Shown: positions 27,421-36,054 of the stretch, one piece after another | Layout: every line of letters starts with the position of its first letter | How positions within the stretch are numbered: position 1 is the stretch's first letter | DNA from: Vibrio sp. 10N.286.49.B1 | GTDB lineage: Bacteria > Pseudomonadota > Gammaproteobacteria > Enterobacterales > Vibrionaceae | Assembly: GCF_002873335.1 (NCBI RefSeq) | Contig: NZ_MCUW01000004.1 | Span: 217,080 to 281,079 of the forward strand | Reading direction: 5' to 3' | Length of the DNA stretch: 64,000 nucleotides | Notes under the pieces: generated by a model | Told to the model about the DNA's origin: nothing | What the model saw: the letters and a program-made list of their open reading frames with translations, nothing else | Database searches by the model: none | Translations under genes and position numbers: made by a program

Positions 27421-27435
27421 AACTAGTAAAACGTT

Positions 27436-29586
27436 TTATAGCTGAGCGAACGACCCGCTCCAGCTCACAAGCTCACCTTCAATGGTGATCTCGTGACGCT
27501 CATTTTGCATTGCTTCGTCTCGGTTGCTAATAGCAAAGCGGTATTGGTTACCACTTGTCGTATTGATTTCAATCACCGTTGCATCATCGTTATTCGCCAA
27601 AGTCTTCACAGACTCGACCAAACCACGAGCGCCTACTGATGCTTCAATTTCTTCATTGAAGTAACCGTGAGTCTCTAATACCGAAGCAAACACATGGTCT
27701 TGACCTGATTGGCGAAGAATCAATGCAGGCTCACTGCGTAGGTTGAAATCTGGATCATTCGCACCAGTGCGAGTGAAGAAGACTTCTGAGCCTTTGTTTG
27801 CCGTAGTCACTAGGCTGTAGTAGCTAGAGCCGTGTAGCCAAGAGACCAACGAGCTACCTTCAACCTGACCAGAACCTAGGTTCCATAGGTGTTGATAACC
27901 AAATTTCTCGCCCATTGGACGTAGCGTTGATTCCGCTTTGTAGTCAAAGTCAGTACGCATAATCTGACCAGAATAATGAACTGGTAGATCATAAGAGTGT
28001 TCTTTATCTGCTTTGATGCGGTAAACATCAATGACTAGTGGCTTTTCAAATTCTTCGATATCAGCCAGCAATACTGAACGCTGCATGTCAGTACCGGCAT
28101 AGTACTCACTGATTTTACCACTCATACCTTGCAGTTTTGCATCATCTGTTTTAAAGAAATGCTTCGCACCGAAACGACTTTCTGCAATTGCAGTGTTAAA
28201 TTCGTTTTGTGTCTCTTGATCAACCGTTACGGTGTTATGAGCGACAGTTTGCTTACAGTAAGTCTTGTTCTCTGGGATGTAACGACCACCAAACTTAGGC
28301 TCGATGTTTACCCAACGACCAAAACCGTAATCATGTAGGACTTCCTGGCCACGATTGAATACGCTTAGGTGAAGCCCATCATAATGACCGTGATCAAGAG
28401 CAGAGTGATACTGGTGATCAGAGCCGTGTTGACCAAACCAAAGCAAAGCCATCGTATCATCGTCTTGAGCGTCACGGTGACGGAGAATTGTAAGCCCGCC
28501 TTTCTCGCCTTTTGGTCCATCTGTTACGTACAAGCTGCCCCAGTTAAATGGTTTAATTTCTGTCGCGTTTGCTACCGCATTTGACAAGGTTGCGCCGGAT
28601 GCATGAACCCAAACATTCTGTTGGTGATTTGCCATGCTCAACAGCGTTTCGTTCTGCTCATAACGGTGGTAACAAACACTTGTTGCCATGATAACGCCTT
28701 CATCATTGATGCTGATCGTCTTAGACGAATCATTCAATGCAGGCAATGTGCCATCAGGGAACGCTGTAGAGAATACCGCGTATGACGTTGTCTTAATTAC
28801 AGAGTCATTAAATTCGTAGATGCCAATTTCCGGCTGACGGCGCTCAATCGCTTCTGCAAACAAGTAAATTGGACGCAATGAGAAGCGGTGGTAATACGGG
28901 CCTTCCATGTAATAACCATCTGGCGAAAACAATTGGTCTAATTGTGCAAGGAAACCGCCGCTCACCTTGTCTAGTTTCAGGCCATAGAGTGCTTTGTCTA
29001 CTGACTCTTGATCATTGATGGCGTAGCCACAAATACCAACAGCCGCCACAGCCCAAAGGCCGTGGTTATGAACGATGTCGAAGTCGTGGCCGTAAGTCAC
29101 AACAAACAGATCGATCATCTGCTTAAACAAATCGGTTTCGATCAGGTGTTTTTGATCATCAGAAAGCGTGTGATAAACACAGCTATATGCACATGATGCG
29201 TACAGCATCCACATGTTTTCGTTTAGCGTTTGGTGGAAAATTTTACCTGGAGGATTAGTATCACGGCTGGTGTTACTTTCTAGCGTCGGGTAAACCTTCG
29301 CGTAAGCCGTCAACATATCTACGATATAATCACGGTACTTTGTTTGTTCCGTAATAAGGAACAAGCGACCCGCTAAATCGATATGAATGTAGTTTTGCTT
29401 GTGACGGTTATGCTCATAACCGCCGCCTTCGCCGTGTCCCGGAACTTCGATACCAACCTGCGCAATATAAGCATCAACTTGTGCGATATCACGCGCTAAA
29501 GCGTTGCCTAGTAATGTGTCCTTACCGAGATCTTTACGAAGCTCTCCTGCTTCGTCGAAGTTTAGTAATAGTGGTTGGTAACTCAT
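27436..29586 (-). CDS. Oligoalginate lyase, PL17 family (OalB-like)
   Basis: 716 residues: an N-terminal alpha-barrel and a C-terminal heparinase II/III-like beta-sandwich. PL17 residues are in place: Asn-His in FDIVHNHGLW (about 170-178), the catalytic Tyr in GYYMEGPYYHRF (about 231-242), and the zinc site known from Alg17c: His in HGHYDGL, Asp 18 residues later in HDYG, His 49 residues later in VAHNTV, with identical spacing. There is no signal peptide, so it works in the cytoplasm, cutting unsaturated monouronates off short alginate chains. The start overlaps the upstream PL17 gene by 4 bases (ATGA-type coupling). Confidence 0.92.
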   Translation of the reverse strand: MSYQPLLLNFDEAGELRKDLGKDTLLGNALARDIAQVDAYIAQVGIEVPGHGEGGGYEHNRHKQNYIHIDLAGRLFLITEQTKYRDYIVDMLTAYAKVYPTLESNTSRDTNPPGKIFHQTLNENMWMLYASCAYSCVYHTLSDDQKHLIETDLFKQMIDLFVVTYGHDFDIVHNHGLWAVAAVGICGYAINDQESVDKALYGLKLDKVSGGFLAQLDQLFSPDGYYMEGPYYHRFSLRPIYLFAEAIERRQPEIGIYEFNDSVIKTTSYAVFSTAFPDGTLPALNDSSKTISINDEGVIMATSVCYHRYEQNETLLSMANHQQNVWVHASGATLSNAVANATEIKPFNWGSLYVTDGPKGEKGGLTILRHRDAQDDDTMALLWFGQHGSDHQYHSALDHGHYDGLHLSVFNRGQEVLHDYGFGRWVNIEPKFGGRYIPENKTYCKQTVAHNTVTVDQETQNEFNTAIAESRFGAKHFFKTDDAKLQGMSGKISEYYAGTDMQRSVLLADIEEFEKPLVIDVYRIKADKEHSYDLPVHYSGQIMRTDFDYKAESTLRPMGEKFGYQHLWNLGSGQVEGSSLVSWLHGSSYYSLVTTANKGSEVFFTRTGANDPDFNLRSEPALILRQSGQDHVFASVLETHGYFNEEIEASVGARGLVESVKTLANNDDATVIEINTTSGNQYRFAISNRDEAMQNERHEITIEGELVSWSGSFAQL

Positions 29587-31724
29587 ATTAGTGTCTCCTG
29601 CTCAACTGCAAAGTAGCCTGCCCATGAATAAGACTTGCCGGCAAGCGCCACAGAGTTCTCTGTGTTCTTATCCGCGTCTGGGTTATTGCTGACCATTAGC
29701 GTGAAGCGTTTTGTTTCTGTTTCAAATGTAATGACTGAGCCTTCATCAGAATGACCAATCACCTTAATATTGTTGATAACACCGCGTGCATTGACTGACT
29801 GTTCAAATTCTTCGTTAAAATAGCCATGTGTCTCTAACACAGAGGCAAACAAAGTGCTTTCGCCCTTTGAGCGAAGAATGAAACTCGGTACGCTGCGTAG
29901 ATTGAAACTCGGATCGTTCGCACCAGTGCGAGTAAAGATCACTTTACCGTTATCGTTTGAGCTTGTGCCTGACCAAGTATAGTACGAGTTATTCTGTACC
30001 CAGCTGACCAACGCCGTATCATTCGCTTCACCTTCAGCCACATTCCATAAATGGTTGTAACCTAGGTTGTCACTCAGCGTATTAAGTTCTTTGTGCGCTT
30101 GATACTCGAAATTGGTACGGATGATTTGGCCATCGTACTGGTGTGAATAATCGTATTGATGCTCACCTTCTCCGGCAATGCGGAACAAATCGATAAGCAA
30201 TGGTGCTTCAAATTCGTCGTGTTTAAACAAGAACACGCTGCGTTGCTGCTTCATGCCATCGTAGTGGCCATTCGCATACGCACTCATGCCCGAGATCTGA
30301 GCATTGTCTGTTTCAAAAAAGTGTGGAATACCGTGTACGCTGTCTGCACGCTCTACATCAAAGTAGTTCTGACACGTTTCATCCATCGTTACTGCATTGT
30401 GAGCAATCGTTTGACGAGCGTAGGTTTTGTTTTCATCTAAGTATCGACCACCAAACTTTGGCTCGACGTTTACCCAGCGTGCAAAACCATATTCACGAAG
30501 TACTTCGTCACCACGGTTAAAGTAGGAAATGCCTAGCGTGTCGAAGTTTCCATGCCCCATGCCATGCTGGCCGTAGTTCATCACTAGTTGGAAGACATCT
30601 TTGTTGTCATCTTGAACACGAATAAAACCTTGAGCACCACGGTCACCGTTAGGGCCTTCATTCAGCTCAACGCTTGGCCAGAAAGGCATGTCTAAGTCGT
30701 TGGCTTTCTCAAACGCACGAGACAACACTAGGCCACATTCATGCATCCATACTGAATCTTGAATCTTAGCCATACCAAGTAGATTATCATCAATACCATA
30801 ATGTTTTGCGTATTGGCTGACCGCCACTTGAACACCTAAATCGCGGATACCCATTGTACGAGAAGCATCATTTAATGCTGGGAACTCGCCATTCGGATAA
30901 GCCGTAGAAAGCATCGCTTGAACGGTATTGCCAATCACACCATCTTTATAATTGAAGATATCGATTTCAGGCATATGGCGATCAAGGATTTCTGCAAATA
31001 CACAGGTTGGACGAATAGCATAGCGGTGGTAATACGGACCTTCGATGTAATAACCTGATGGTGCAAACAATTGTGATACTTGTGCTAAAAAGCCGCCAGT
31101 ATTGTTGTTCTCAAGCCCAAACACTGACATTTCTAAGTATTCACGCTTGTTGATCGCCAAGCCGCATGTACCGACAGCGGCTACTGCCCAAATGCCATGG
31201 TTATGAATACGATCAAAATCATGACCATATTTCACGGTGAACATCTCAAGCATTGGATCAAAGATACGGTCAATCACCGTTTGGCGCTCTTCTTCTGACA
31301 TGGTTGAAGCCACACAAGAATAGGCAATACTGGTGTATAATAACCAAACGTGTTCGTTTAAAATCTGGTGGAAAAGACGACCTGTTGGGTTGGTGTTTTT
31401 CTGAACATGGAAGTCAAAGGTGAGGTAACGTTCTGCGTACAATGCCAAAAGATCACGCACAAATTTTGCGTAGTGCGCTTCGCCTGTAATTAAGAAGAGA
31501 CGGCCTGCAAGGTGCATATGGATATAGTTTTGCTTATTGCGATTGTGTTCATAACCGCCCGCTTCACCGTGTCCTGGCACTTCAAGTGGCAGCTTCATGA
31601 ATGCTTCAGCATCCTTGATATTTTTTGCAATAGCTTTACCCATTAAGGTATCGCGACCAATCTCTTTTCTTAGCTCAGCGATTTCATCTTCACCCAGCAA
31701 AATGGGTTGAACCAATGTAGACAT
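29583..31724 (-). CDS. Oligoalginate lyase, PL17 family, divergent zinc site (OalC-like)
   Basis: 713 residues, similar along its whole length to the neighbour. Asn-His (DRIHNHGIW) and Tyr (GYYIEGPYYHRY) are kept. The zinc ligands differ: the first His is Asn (GHGNFDTL), the Asp is Glu (LREYG), and only the third His (IAHNAV) remains. This suggests an altered metal site or different polymer preference. It is the first gene of the leftward unit, coupled by a 4-base overlap to the second lyase. Its promoter overlaps a FadR/GntR-type operator 62-72 bases upstream. Confidence 0.9.
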   Translation of the reverse strand: MSTLVQPILLGEDEIAELRKEIGRDTLMGKAIAKNIKDAEAFMKLPLEVPGHGEAGGYEHNRNKQNYIHMHLAGRLFLITGEAHYAKFVRDLLALYAERYLTFDFHVQKNTNPTGRLFHQILNEHVWLLYTSIAYSCVASTMSEEERQTVIDRIFDPMLEMFTVKYGHDFDRIHNHGIWAVAAVGTCGLAINKREYLEMSVFGLENNNTGGFLAQVSQLFAPSGYYIEGPYYHRYAIRPTCVFAEILDRHMPEIDIFNYKDGVIGNTVQAMLSTAYPNGEFPALNDASRTMGIRDLGVQVAVSQYAKHYGIDDNLLGMAKIQDSVWMHECGLVLSRAFEKANDLDMPFWPSVELNEGPNGDRGAQGFIRVQDDNKDVFQLVMNYGQHGMGHGNFDTLGISYFNRGDEVLREYGFARWVNVEPKFGGRYLDENKTYARQTIAHNAVTMDETCQNYFDVERADSVHGIPHFFETDNAQISGMSAYANGHYDGMKQQRSVFLFKHDEFEAPLLIDLFRIAGEGEHQYDYSHQYDGQIIRTNFEYQAHKELNTLSDNLGYNHLWNVAEGEANDTALVSWVQNNSYYTWSGTSSNDNGKVIFTRTGANDPSFNLRSVPSFILRSKGESTLFASVLETHGYFNEEFEQSVNARGVINNIKVIGHSDEGSVITFETETKRFTLMVSNNPDADKNTENSVALAGKSYSWAGYFAVEQETLI

Positions 31725-31767
31725 GTTTACCCTCGACTCTCAATGCAGCAATAATTTACCATATAAA

Positions 31768-31796
31768 GTAATACAATATGCCTTATTGTCATACAA
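31768..31796 (-). promoter_or_regulatory. Promoter of the PL17 lyase operon
   Basis: Minus strand: -35 TTGTAT, 17-base spacer, -10 TATTAC. The -35 lies inside the operator 31786-31796. Confidence 0.5.
31786..31796. promoter_or_regulatory. Alginate operator 1 (TTGTCATACAA)
   Basis: TTGT-CAT-ACAA, an inverted repeat matching the FadR-subfamily GntR consensus GTM-N-KAC. It covers the -35 of the leftward promoter. Confidence 0.7.
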
Positions 31797-31916
31797 AAAA
31801 GTGGTGGAAAGTGGACTTTAATCACAATTAACTTTCACACAATTGCGGTTTAAACACATTGTGTTTTACTTAAAACCCTATTAACAACGTAGTTTTGTGG
31901 TGTTAGGCAATTATAA

Positions 31917-31932
31917 ATTGATCACAATCACA
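31917..31932. promoter_or_regulatory. Possible CRP site
   Basis: Minus strand TGTGATTGTGATCAAT: one perfect CRP half (TGTGA) and a partial second half (TCAAT for TCACA). It lies 14 bases before operator 2, a place where CRP could activate the rightward promoter. Carbon-catabolite control would be expected for such a locus, but the site is weak. Confidence 0.35.
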
Positions 31933-31946
31933 AAGCTGTAAACTTA

Positions 31947-31978
31947 TTGTATGACAATTTGAATTATACCTTTATGAT
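31947..31978 (+). promoter_or_regulatory. Alginate operator 2 and promoter of kdgF-kdgK-eda
   Basis: Operator TTGTATGACAA at 31947-31957 (reverse complement of operator 1; ATTGTATGACAAT with flanks). The -10 TATGAT at 31973-31978 has a -35-like ATGACA 16 bases upstream, inside the operator. Confidence 0.65.
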
Positions 31979-32029
31979 ACTTGCAACGTAATTAAGAGTA
32001 CACAATGACTGTAGTCTGGGAGGCTGTTA

Positions 32030-32365
32030 GTGCACACTTTTTTCTCCGCCGACGAACACCCGTGGGAACAGGTTGAACAAGGCATCAAGCGAAAAGTAGT
32101 TGGTTTTACCGACGACTTAATGGCGGCACATTTGTGCTTTGATATGGGTGCACACAGTGCACTGCATCAACATTATATCCACGACCAAATTGCTTATGTG
32201 GTCAGTGGTCGTTTTGATGCTGTCGTTGATGGCGAGGAACGTGAACTAAAAGCGGGCGATGCCTTTATGGTAAAAAGACTGCTACGTCATGGAGTGACCG
32301 CGCTGGAACAAGACAGTGTGATACTCGATATTTTTTCTCCTTCGCGTGAAGACTTTCTTGGTTGA
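32030..32365 (+). CDS. kdgF: Cupin protein KdgF, uronate linearisation
   Basis: 111 residues, starting at a GTG eight bases after GGGAGG. A single cupin barrel with metal-site residues in LHQHYIHDQIAYVVSG (His-x-His and Gln, about 43-58) and a later RHGVTAL. KdgF converts the unsaturated monouronates released by lyases into the open 4-deoxy keto sugar, speeding a step that is otherwise spontaneous. Gene order with kdgK and eda agrees with this role. Single copy at the head of the rightward operon. Confidence 0.88.
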   Translation: MHTFFSADEHPWEQVEQGIKRKVVGFTDDLMAAHLCFDMGAHSALHQHYIHDQIAYVVSGRFDAVVDGEERELKAGDAFMVKRLLRHGVTALEQDSVILDIFSPSREDFLG

Positions 32366-32390
32366 TCGCTCCAAAGTGGATGACAAATTA

Positions 32391-33320
32391 ATGAATCAGT
32401 ACAAAATCGCAATCATTGGCGAGTGTATGGTAGAGCTACAACGTAAAGGTGAGCTGCTAAAACAATCTTTTGGCGGTGACACACTCAACACTGCGCTGTA
32501 CCTTTCTCGCCTCACTCAGCAACACAACCTCACTGTTAGCTACATTACTGCACTTGGTAACGACCCTTTTTCAAATGAGATGATGGCGACGTGGCAAAGC
32601 GAAGGCATTGATACCAGCCTTATTCTTAAGCTTGATGACAAAATGCCAGGTCTTTATCACATCGAAACTGATGATACCGGTGAGCGCACCTTCTTTTACT
32701 GGCGCAGCGATGCAGCCGCTAAATTCGTATTCGACCAACCAGAGTCAGCAGCACTGATTGAATCTTTGCTAGAATACGACGCGGTATACCTAAGTGGCAT
32801 CACACTAGCGATTCTGACACAATCAGGTCGCGATACTTTGTTTAACTTCCTTAAAGCGTTTAAAGAAAAAGGCGGACACGTCTTCTTCGACAATAACTTC
32901 CGTCCAAAACTTTGGGCTGACAGACAACAAGCGATCACAAATTATACTGCGATGCTTGAACTCACCAGTACTGCGTTGCTTACATTTGAAGATGATCAAG
33001 CGCTATTTGGTGATATGTTCGTTGAACAGTGTATTGAACGTACTAGCGAAGCCGGCGTTTCTGAGATTGCAATTAAGCGTGGTGCTAAAGATTGCCTCGT
33101 TGTTGCTGAAGGCCAAGCAAACTATGTTGCTCCTAAGCCTGTAAACAACGTGCTCGATACGACTGCAGCGGGTGATTCATTCAGCGCGGGTTATCTTGCA
33201 AAACGTCTGACTGGTGGTACTGCGTTACAAGCTGCTGCAACGGGTCATAAAGTCGCCGGTGCGGTTATCCAGCACCAAGGCGCGATCATTCCTAAAGAAG
33301 CTACACCAACAATCGATTAG
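32391..33320 (+). CDS. kdgK: 2-Keto-3-deoxygluconate kinase
   Basis: 309 residues from the ATG at 32391 (MNQYKIAIIGECMVEL), the standard beginning of the family; the frame is open upstream to 32346 but that would overlap kdgF. PfkB-type ribokinase fold: SFGGDTLNTALYLSRL early, FFDNNFRPKLW in the middle and the catalytic segment DTTAAGDSFSAGYLA near 262-276. It uses ATP to make 2-keto-3-deoxy-6-phosphogluconate. It sits 25 bases after kdgF and 13 bases before eda. Confidence 0.92.
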   Translation: MNQYKIAIIGECMVELQRKGELLKQSFGGDTLNTALYLSRLTQQHNLTVSYITALGNDPFSNEMMATWQSEGIDTSLILKLDDKMPGLYHIETDDTGERTFFYWRSDAAAKFVFDQPESAALIESLLEYDAVYLSGITLAILTQSGRDTLFNFLKAFKEKGGHVFFDNNFRPKLWADRQQAITNYTAMLELTSTALLTFEDDQALFGDMFVEQCIERTSEAGVSEIAIKRGAKDCLVVAEGQANYVAPKPVNNVLDTTAAGDSFSAGYLAKRLTGGTALQAAATGHKVAGAVIQHQGAIIPKEATPTID

Positions 33321-33333
33321 TAGGACAAATAAC

Positions 33334-33957
33334 ATGACAACATTGAACGACAAGCTAGCAAGCCTAAAAGTAATTCCTGTCATTGCAATCAACAAAGTTG
33401 AAGATGCGATCCCACTGGGTAAAGCGTTGGTTGACAACGGCATGCCTTGTGCTGAAATCACACTACGTACTGAGTGTGCAATTGAAGCCATTCGCGTAAT
33501 GCGTAAAGAGTTCCCAGACATGCTAATCGGTTCTGGTACGGTACTAACTAACGAGCAGGTTGACGCGTCAATCGAAGCTGGTGTTGATTTCATCGTAAGC
33601 CCAGGTTTTAATCCTCGCACGGTTCAATACTGCATCGACAAAGGTGTTGCTATCGTACCCGGCGTAAACAACCCAAGCCTTGTAGAGCAAGCAATGGAAA
33701 TGGGTCTGCGCACGTTGAAGTTCTTCCCTGCTGAACCATCAGGTGGTGTTGGCATGCTAAAAGCACTGACAGCCGTTTACCCAGTAAACTTCATGCCTAC
33801 CGGCGGTGTAAGTCTTACGAACGTAGACGAGTACCTATCGATTCCTTCTGTTCTTGCATGTGGTGGCACTTGGATGGTTCCAACTAAACTCATGGACGAA
33901 GGTCGTTGGGAAGAGTTAGGCCAACTAGTAAAAGATGCCGTTGCACACGTAAACTAA
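33334..33957 (+). CDS. eda: KDPG/KHG aldolase
   Basis: 207 residues from ATG 33334 (MTTLNDKLASLKVIPVI), 13 bases after kdgK. Trimeric class I aldolase motifs: Glu in CAEITLRTECA (about 42), GSGTVL, the Schiff-base Lys in TLKFFPAEPSGG (about 130) and MPTGGVS. It splits KDPG to pyruvate and glyceraldehyde 3-phosphate, the last step of this pathway. Having its own copy in the locus lets alginate flux run without the genomic Entner-Doudoroff operon. A terminator follows. Confidence 0.95.
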   Translation: MTTLNDKLASLKVIPVIAINKVEDAIPLGKALVDNGMPCAEITLRTECAIEAIRVMRKEFPDMLIGSGTVLTNEQVDASIEAGVDFIVSPGFNPRTVQYCIDKGVAIVPGVNNPSLVEQAMEMGLRTLKFFPAEPSGGVGMLKALTAVYPVNFMPTGGVSLTNVDEYLSIPSVLACGGTWMVPTKLMDEGRWEELGQLVKDAVAHVN

Positions 33958-33980
33958 TTGAAATCTGCTGTTACAAACTG

Positions 33981-34009
33981 AAGCGAGCCGAGTGCTCGCT
34001 TTTTTTTTA
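33981..34009 (+). terminator. Terminator of kdgF-kdgK-eda
   Basis: AAGCGAGC / GCTCGCTT stem with a short loop and eight T residues. Confidence 0.92.
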
Positions 34010-34049
34010 CCTACGAAATTAACATGTTCTACATCACATAAATGCTATA

Positions 34050-34060
34050 TTGTCATACAA
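34050..34060. promoter_or_regulatory. Alginate operator 3 (TTGTCATACAA)
   Basis: Identical to operator 1, with flanks ATTGTCATACAAT, 59 bases before the start codon of the second symporter. A TATTAT/TATACT -10 region follows at 34078-34089. Confidence 0.7.
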
Positions 34061-34118
34061 TAAGCCCAGCGAATTGCTATTATTATACTCAGTATGAATG
34101 ATATAAAAAGGCTGAATC

Positions 34119-35873
34119 ATGACTATTGATACTCTTGTAGTACTCGCCTACTTCTTTTTCTTAATCGCAATTGGTTGGATGTTCCGTAAGTTCACCACTT
34201 CCACGAGTGATTATTTTAGAGGGGGCGGCAAAATGTTGTGGTGGATGGTTGGTGCAACCGCCTTCATGACACAGTTTTCAGCATGGACGTTTACGGGAGC
34301 CGCAGGACGCGCCTTCAGCGATGGTTTCGTCGTTGTTATCCTATTCTTAGCCAACGCGTTTGGTTATTTCATGAACTATATGTATTTCGCTCCGAAATTC
34401 CGTCAGCTCCGAGTAGTGACGGCAATCGAAGCAATACGTCAGCGTTTTGGTAAAACGTCTGAGCAGTTCTTCACTTGGGCAGGCATGCCAGACAGCTTAA
34501 TCTCTGCAGGTATCTGGCTAAATGGCCTTGCTATCTTCGTAGCCGCTGTTTTTGATATTCCAATGGAAGCGACCATTATCGTTACCGGCTTAGTATTAAT
34601 GCTAATGTCTGTAACTGGCGGTTCTTGGGCGGTTGTAGCGTCTGACTTCATGCAAATGCTTGTTATCATGGCGGTCACCATCACGTGTGCTGTTGCGGCA
34701 TACTTCCACGGTGGTGGTATCGGCAATATCGTTGATAACTTCCAAGGTGATTTCTACGTTGGTAATAACCTAAACTACATGAGTATCTTTGTGCTTTGGG
34801 TTGTGTTCATCTTCATCAAACAATTTGGTGTAATGAATAACAGCATCAACGCTTATCGTTACCTTTGTGCTAAAGACAGTGAGAACGCACGTAAAGCAGC
34901 AGGTCTTGCTTGTGTGCTAATGGTTGTCGGTCCACTAATCTGGTTCCTACCAGCATGGTATGTTAGTGCATTTATGCCAGACTTCGCAGACCAATACGGT
35001 TCTGTGGGTGCAGATGCAGCTTACCTAGCGTTTGTGCAAAACATCATGCCTGCAGGTATGGTTGGCTTGTTAATGTCTGCGATGTTCGCGGCTACGATGT
35101 CATCTATGGATTCAGGCTTGAACCGTAACGCTGGTATCTTTGTAATGAACTTCTACAGCCCGATAGTGCGTCCAAACGCCTCTCAAAAAGAGCTTGTAGT
35201 GGTCAGTAAGCTAACAACGGTTGTCATGGCGCTTCTTGTTATCGCTATTGGCCTGTTCATTAACTCATTACGTCACCTAAGCTTGTTCGACATCGTTCTT
35301 AACGTTGGCGCACTTATTGGCTTCCCAATGCTTATCCCTGTGCTACTAGGTATGTGGATTCGTAAAACTCCAGATTGGGCTGGCTGGGTTACACTGATTG
35401 TGGGTGGTGTGGTTTCTTGGGTATTCGGTATCTCTCTACAAGCAGAGCATATTGAGAACTTCTTCAACCTAGACCACGCTCTAACCGGTCGTGAATGGTC
35501 TGATTTGAAAGTAGCGCTGAGCTTATGTGCACACGTTGTGTTTACAGGTGGTTTCTTCATTGCAACAACGCTTGCTTACAAAGGTCGCACTCCTGAACGT
35601 GAAGCTGAAGTTGAGAAGTTATTCGAGAACTGGAACACACCAGTTATCGCAGAGTCTGAAGAGCAACAGAACCTAGATACTAAGCAACGTTCAATGCTTG
35701 GTAAGCTAATCAGTACTGCTGGTTTCGGTATCTTAGCGATGGCTCTGATTCCAAATGAACCAACAGGCCGTCTATTGTTCTTGTTATGTGGTTCAATTGT
35801 TCTTGTCGTAGGTATCTTGCTGATGAATGCAGCAAAATCTAACGGCAACGACAAACTCCAAGCAAGCAGCTAA
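34119..35873 (+). CDS. Second sodium:solute symporter of the alginate locus
   Basis: 584 residues, same SSS architecture as the leftward symporter and clearly related to it: FRGGGKMLWWMVGATAF, TQFSAWTFTGAAGRAF, then ATMSSMDSGLNRNAGIF and a tail with TPEREAEVEKLFENWNTPV. Likely substrate: unsaturated uronate or short oligoalginate taken up with sodium. It has its own operator and promoter rather than sharing the eda transcript, which ends at a strong terminator. Confidence 0.87.
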   Translation: MTIDTLVVLAYFFFLIAIGWMFRKFTTSTSDYFRGGGKMLWWMVGATAFMTQFSAWTFTGAAGRAFSDGFVVVILFLANAFGYFMNYMYFAPKFRQLRVVTAIEAIRQRFGKTSEQFFTWAGMPDSLISAGIWLNGLAIFVAAVFDIPMEATIIVTGLVLMLMSVTGGSWAVVASDFMQMLVIMAVTITCAVAAYFHGGGIGNIVDNFQGDFYVGNNLNYMSIFVLWVVFIFIKQFGVMNNSINAYRYLCAKDSENARKAAGLACVLMVVGPLIWFLPAWYVSAFMPDFADQYGSVGADAAYLAFVQNIMPAGMVGLLMSAMFAATMSSMDSGLNRNAGIFVMNFYSPIVRPNASQKELVVVSKLTTVVMALLVIAIGLFINSLRHLSLFDIVLNVGALIGFPMLIPVLLGMWIRKTPDWAGWVTLIVGGVVSWVFGISLQAEHIENFFNLDHALTGREWSDLKVALSLCAHVVFTGGFFIATTLAYKGRTPEREAEVEKLFENWNTPVIAESEEQQNLDTKQRSMLGKLISTAGFGILAMALIPNEPTGRLLFLLCGSIVLVVGILLMNAAKSNGNDKLQASS

Positions 35874-35959
35874 TATCAGTTCACACGGTTAACACCGGTT
35901 TGCAGTAGCAATACCGGTTTACCGGTCACACAATGTGACACTGAGTTGATTGTATCCTT

Positions 35960-35982
35960 AGCCCCGTTTTTACGGGGCTTTG
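35960..35982 (+). terminator. Terminator of the second symporter gene
   Basis: AGCCCCGT / ACGGGGCT with a 4-base loop, then TTGTTGTTTTTTG. Just upstream (35890-35930) ACCGGTTT-type motifs recur three times, of unknown meaning. Confidence 0.88.
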
Positions 35983-36054
35983 TTGTTTTTTGTCACCTCG
36001 AAAGACCACCTTTACAATTATCCCTCTTTTGGCTCTATGCCTCTTCGCCCTTTC

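Larger units (their letters stand above)
31725..32029. promoter_or_regulatory. Divergent control region of the alginate locus
   Basis: 305 AT-rich bases separate the two arms. Contents seen: leftward promoter 31768-31796, operator 31786-31796, a weak CRP-like site 31917-31932, operator 31947-31957 and the rightward -10 at 31973-31978. The pairing of one operator per promoter suggests joint repression with induction by an alginate breakdown product. Confidence 0.7.

Noticed and set aside
33214..33333. Longer N-terminus for eda
   Set aside because: The extra 40 codons overlap kdgK in another frame and do not resemble aldolase; ATG 33334 has the family's normal beginning.
35885..35935. ACCGGTTT motifs after the second symporter as an operator or att site
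   Set aside because: Three loose copies without regular spacing, downstream of a gene; too little to call.
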